NCBI RefSeq assembly: GCF_001558155.1
Contig: NZ_LOAS01000022.1
Location: forward strand, 1-64,000
From: Aliiruegeria sabulilitoris
GTDB lineage: Bacteria > Pseudomonadota > Alphaproteobacteria > Rhodobacterales > Rhodobacteraceae
Length of the DNA: 64,000 nucleotides
Reading direction: 5' to 3'
Shown here piece by piece: positions 62,330 through 64,000 of this stretch. The first letter of the stretch is position 1; each line of letters opens with the position of its first letter. The notes under the pieces are model-generated. The model ran no database searches. It worked only from the letters and a program-made list of their open reading frames with translations, and was not told the origin of the DNA. A program made the position numbers and the translations under genes.

Positions 62330-64000
62330 GCCTTCTCTCCCCGCTCGATCGAAAACTCCTCCGCGACCTCTGGCGCATCAAGGGTCAGGCCAGCGCCATT
62401 GCCGTCGTCATCGCGCTCGGCGTGATGACGCTGGTGATGATGACCGGCATCGTGAACACGCTGGAGGAAACGCGCACCGCCTATTACGACCGCTACCGGC
62501 TGGCCGATATCTTCGCCCCCGTGGAGCGCGCGCCGGAACGCACGTTGGAGCGGCTGGCCGAACTTCCCGGGGTCTCTGCCGTCGAAAGCCGGGTGACGGG
62601 CATGGCGCTGGTGGAGATCGCGGAGGAGCTGATCCCGATCCGGGCACAGGCTGTCTCGCTGCCCGAGCACGGCCCCGCGTGGCTCAACGATATCTTCCTC
62701 GCCGAGGGGCGAATGCCCAATCCCGACCGCGCCGACGAGGTGCTGCTGCTCAAGGGCTTCGCCGATGCCCGCGAGCTCAGGCCCGGCGCACGGCTCTCGG
62801 CCACGATGAATGGCGCACGGCGCAACTTCCACGTCACCGGCCTCGCCCAGAGCCCGGAGTTTCTCTATACTACCGCCCCGGGCGAGCTTATCCCCGACGA
62901 TGCCCGCTTTGCCGTGCTCTGGATGAGCCAGGACACGCTCGCCGCCGCCTATGACATGCAAGGCGCCTTTAACGAGGCACTGGTCGCGCTGGAGCGCGGC
63001 GCCTCCGAGGCGGCGGTGCTAGACGCGGTGGACCATGTGCTCGACCCGCTGGGAGGGCTTGGCGCCTATGGGCTGGCCGACCAGCAGTCCAATTTTTTCA
63101 TCAGCGAGGAGATCAACGGCGCCCGTTCTACCTCGGTCTCGGTGCCACCCATCTTTCTCGGCGTCTCCGCTTTCCTGCTCTATATCGTCATCAACCGCAT
63201 CGTGCAGGCCGAGCGCGAGGAGATCGGACTGCTCAAGGCCTTCGGCTATACCGATTGGGAGGTCTCGGCCCATTATCTCAAGCTGATGCTGGTCATCGCC
63301 ATCGGCGGCGCGATCTTCGGCTCCGGCCTCGGTATCGTCTCCGGCCGCGCGATGGCGGGTGTCTACCAGGAATACTACAAATTCCCCTTCCTCGTTTTCG
63401 AGTTGGAACCGCGCAGCTTCGTGCTTGGCCTCGCCATCTCCATCATCTCGGCCTGCGCGGGCGGCTTCGGCGTGCTGCGCGGTGTGTTCCGCCTCAGCCC
63501 GGCCGTGGCCATGCGCCCGCCGGCGCCGGCCGATTACAGCCGCACGGGCCACGCCGCCGGCCTCTCCCGCCGCCTGCTGGACCAGCCCGGCCGCATGGTG
63601 CTGCGCCGGCTCCAGCGCCAGCCGGGGCGCATGTTCGGCGCGGCCATCGGCATCGCCACCGGCATGGCGCTCTCCGTGGGCATGATCGGCGTGCAGGTCG
63701 GCTTCAACCAGACGATCGAGCTGTCCTTCTCCGTGCTCGACCGCTCCGACGCCCAGATCACCTTCACCCATGCCATGTCCGACAAGGTGATCTACGAGCT
63801 CGCCCGCCTGCCCGGTGTCGAGGAGGTCGAGCCGGTCCGCTACGTCTCCGTTCTGCTCCGGCACGATTTCCACGACCATCGCGGCGCTATCAACGGGCAG
63901 CTTTCCGAACCGCGACTGGCCCGCGCGATGGACAACAAGCAGCGCCCACTGCCCCTGCCCGAGCAAGGGATCGTCCTCTCCACCACGCTGGCGCGCGTGC
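62326..64000 (+). CDS. FtsX-type ABC transporter permease (partial, runs off the right edge)
   Basis: The frame opens at GTG 62326 and stays open to the window end (about 558 codons). It starts with one helix ([20 protein letters not shown]), then a periplasmic domain of about 200 residues and a three-helix FtsX block ([20 protein letters not shown], the [13 protein letters not shown] segment, [19 protein letters not shown]), then a second copy of this layout starting at about residue 430 ([20 protein letters not shown]). This double-block layout fits long FtsX permeases related to YbbP/MacB-like exporters. It is the partner of the ATPase just upstream. Confidence 0.88.
   Translation, partial: MSLLSPLDRKLLRDLWRIKGQASAIAVVIALGVMTLVMMTGIVNTLEETRTAYYDRYRLADIFAPVERAPERTLERLAELPGVSAVESRVTGMALVEIAEELIPIRAQAVSLPEHGPAWLNDIFLAEGRMPNPDRADEVLLLKGFADARELRPGARLSATMNGARRNFHVTGLAQSPEFLYTTAPGELIPDDARFAVLWMSQDTLAAAYDMQGAFNEALVALERGASEAAVLDAVDHVLDPLGGLGAYGLADQQSNFFISEEINGARSTSVSVPPIFLGVSAFLLYIVINRIVQAEREEIGLLKAFGYTDWEVSAHYLKLMLVIAIGGAIFGSGLGIVSGRAMAGVYQEYYKFPFLVFELEPRSFVLGLAISIISACAGGFGVLRGVFRLSPAVAMRPPAPADYSRTGHAAGLSRRLLDQPGRMVLRRLQRQPGRMFGAAIGIATGMALSVGMIGVQVGFNQTIELSFSVLDRSDAQITFTHAMSDKVIYELARLPGVEEVEPVRYVSVLLRHDFHDHRGAINGQLSEPRLARAMDNKQRPLPLPEQGIVLSTTLARV

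Overview
The window is a G+C-rich chromosomal segment of an alphaproteobacterium, most likely of the Roseobacter/Rhodobacter group (Rhodobacteraceae). The grounds are: an IscR-type regulator without the usual cluster cysteines next to a suf operon; an NDUFA12-type complex I protein beside a DUF2155 gene, an MlaD gene and aat; reductive pyrimidine catabolism genes; and a dispersed intergenic element typical of such genomes. It is almost all housekeeping and catabolic DNA. I see no phage, transposase, CRISPR array or rRNA.

Layout. 1-250: the tail of an unidentified membrane protein, a two-way terminator and tRNA-Arg(CCG). 417-2266: a bacterial pentameric ligand-gated ion channel and an unknown protein. 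2304-11460 (minus strand): the iron-sulfur assembly locus, in transcription order iscR, an IscS-type desulfurase, sufB, four small genes (membrane peptide, cupin, YbjQ, membrane peptide), sufC, sufD, two Yip1-type membrane proteins and sufS. 11617-14328: a small hydrolase, a zinc-ribbon methyltransferase, an HD hydrolase and small unknowns. 14255-16421: a DUF2955/HlyD efflux pair. 16703-17917: icd, with three regularly spaced half-sites upstream. 18114-20396: an SHMT-like PLP enzyme divergent from a LysR regulator across a perfect dyad. 20400-29951: an orphan Tat-exported binding protein, a class II amidotransferase, YitT and SMR membrane proteins, an HNH protein, a carboxylesterase, an Atm1-like exporter and an Fbp-type ATPase. 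29994-38473: a DegT aminotransferase, gph, glmU-glmS, an AlkD-like gene, an MFS transporter and a 3-hydroxyisobutyrate dehydrogenase-like gene. 38577-40284: two unknown proteins.

40378-51940 is the clearest functional island: preT-preA (dihydropyrimidine dehydrogenase), dihydropyrimidinase, an M20 amidohydrolase (beta-ureidopropionase type), an omega-aminotransferase, a four-gene NMT1/THI5-type ABC transporter and a RutR-type TetR regulator. A near-perfect RutR operator lies between the regulator and the aminotransferase. Together these would import a pyrimidine-like compound and convert it to a beta-amino acid and then a semialdehyde.

52372-64000: accB-accC, aat, DUF2155, mlaD, NDUFA12 and RidA genes, a FadL-type porin, clpX, clpP, a papain-like protease homologue divergent from clpP, and a LolD/FtsX-type ABC exporter whose permease runs off the right edge.

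I found no convincing wholly new multi-gene system. The best leads are the five-copy intergenic element, the RutR-controlled reductive pyrimidine cluster, the ion channel, the cysteine-poor IscR, the embedded Yip1 pair and several unassigned operator-like dyads.
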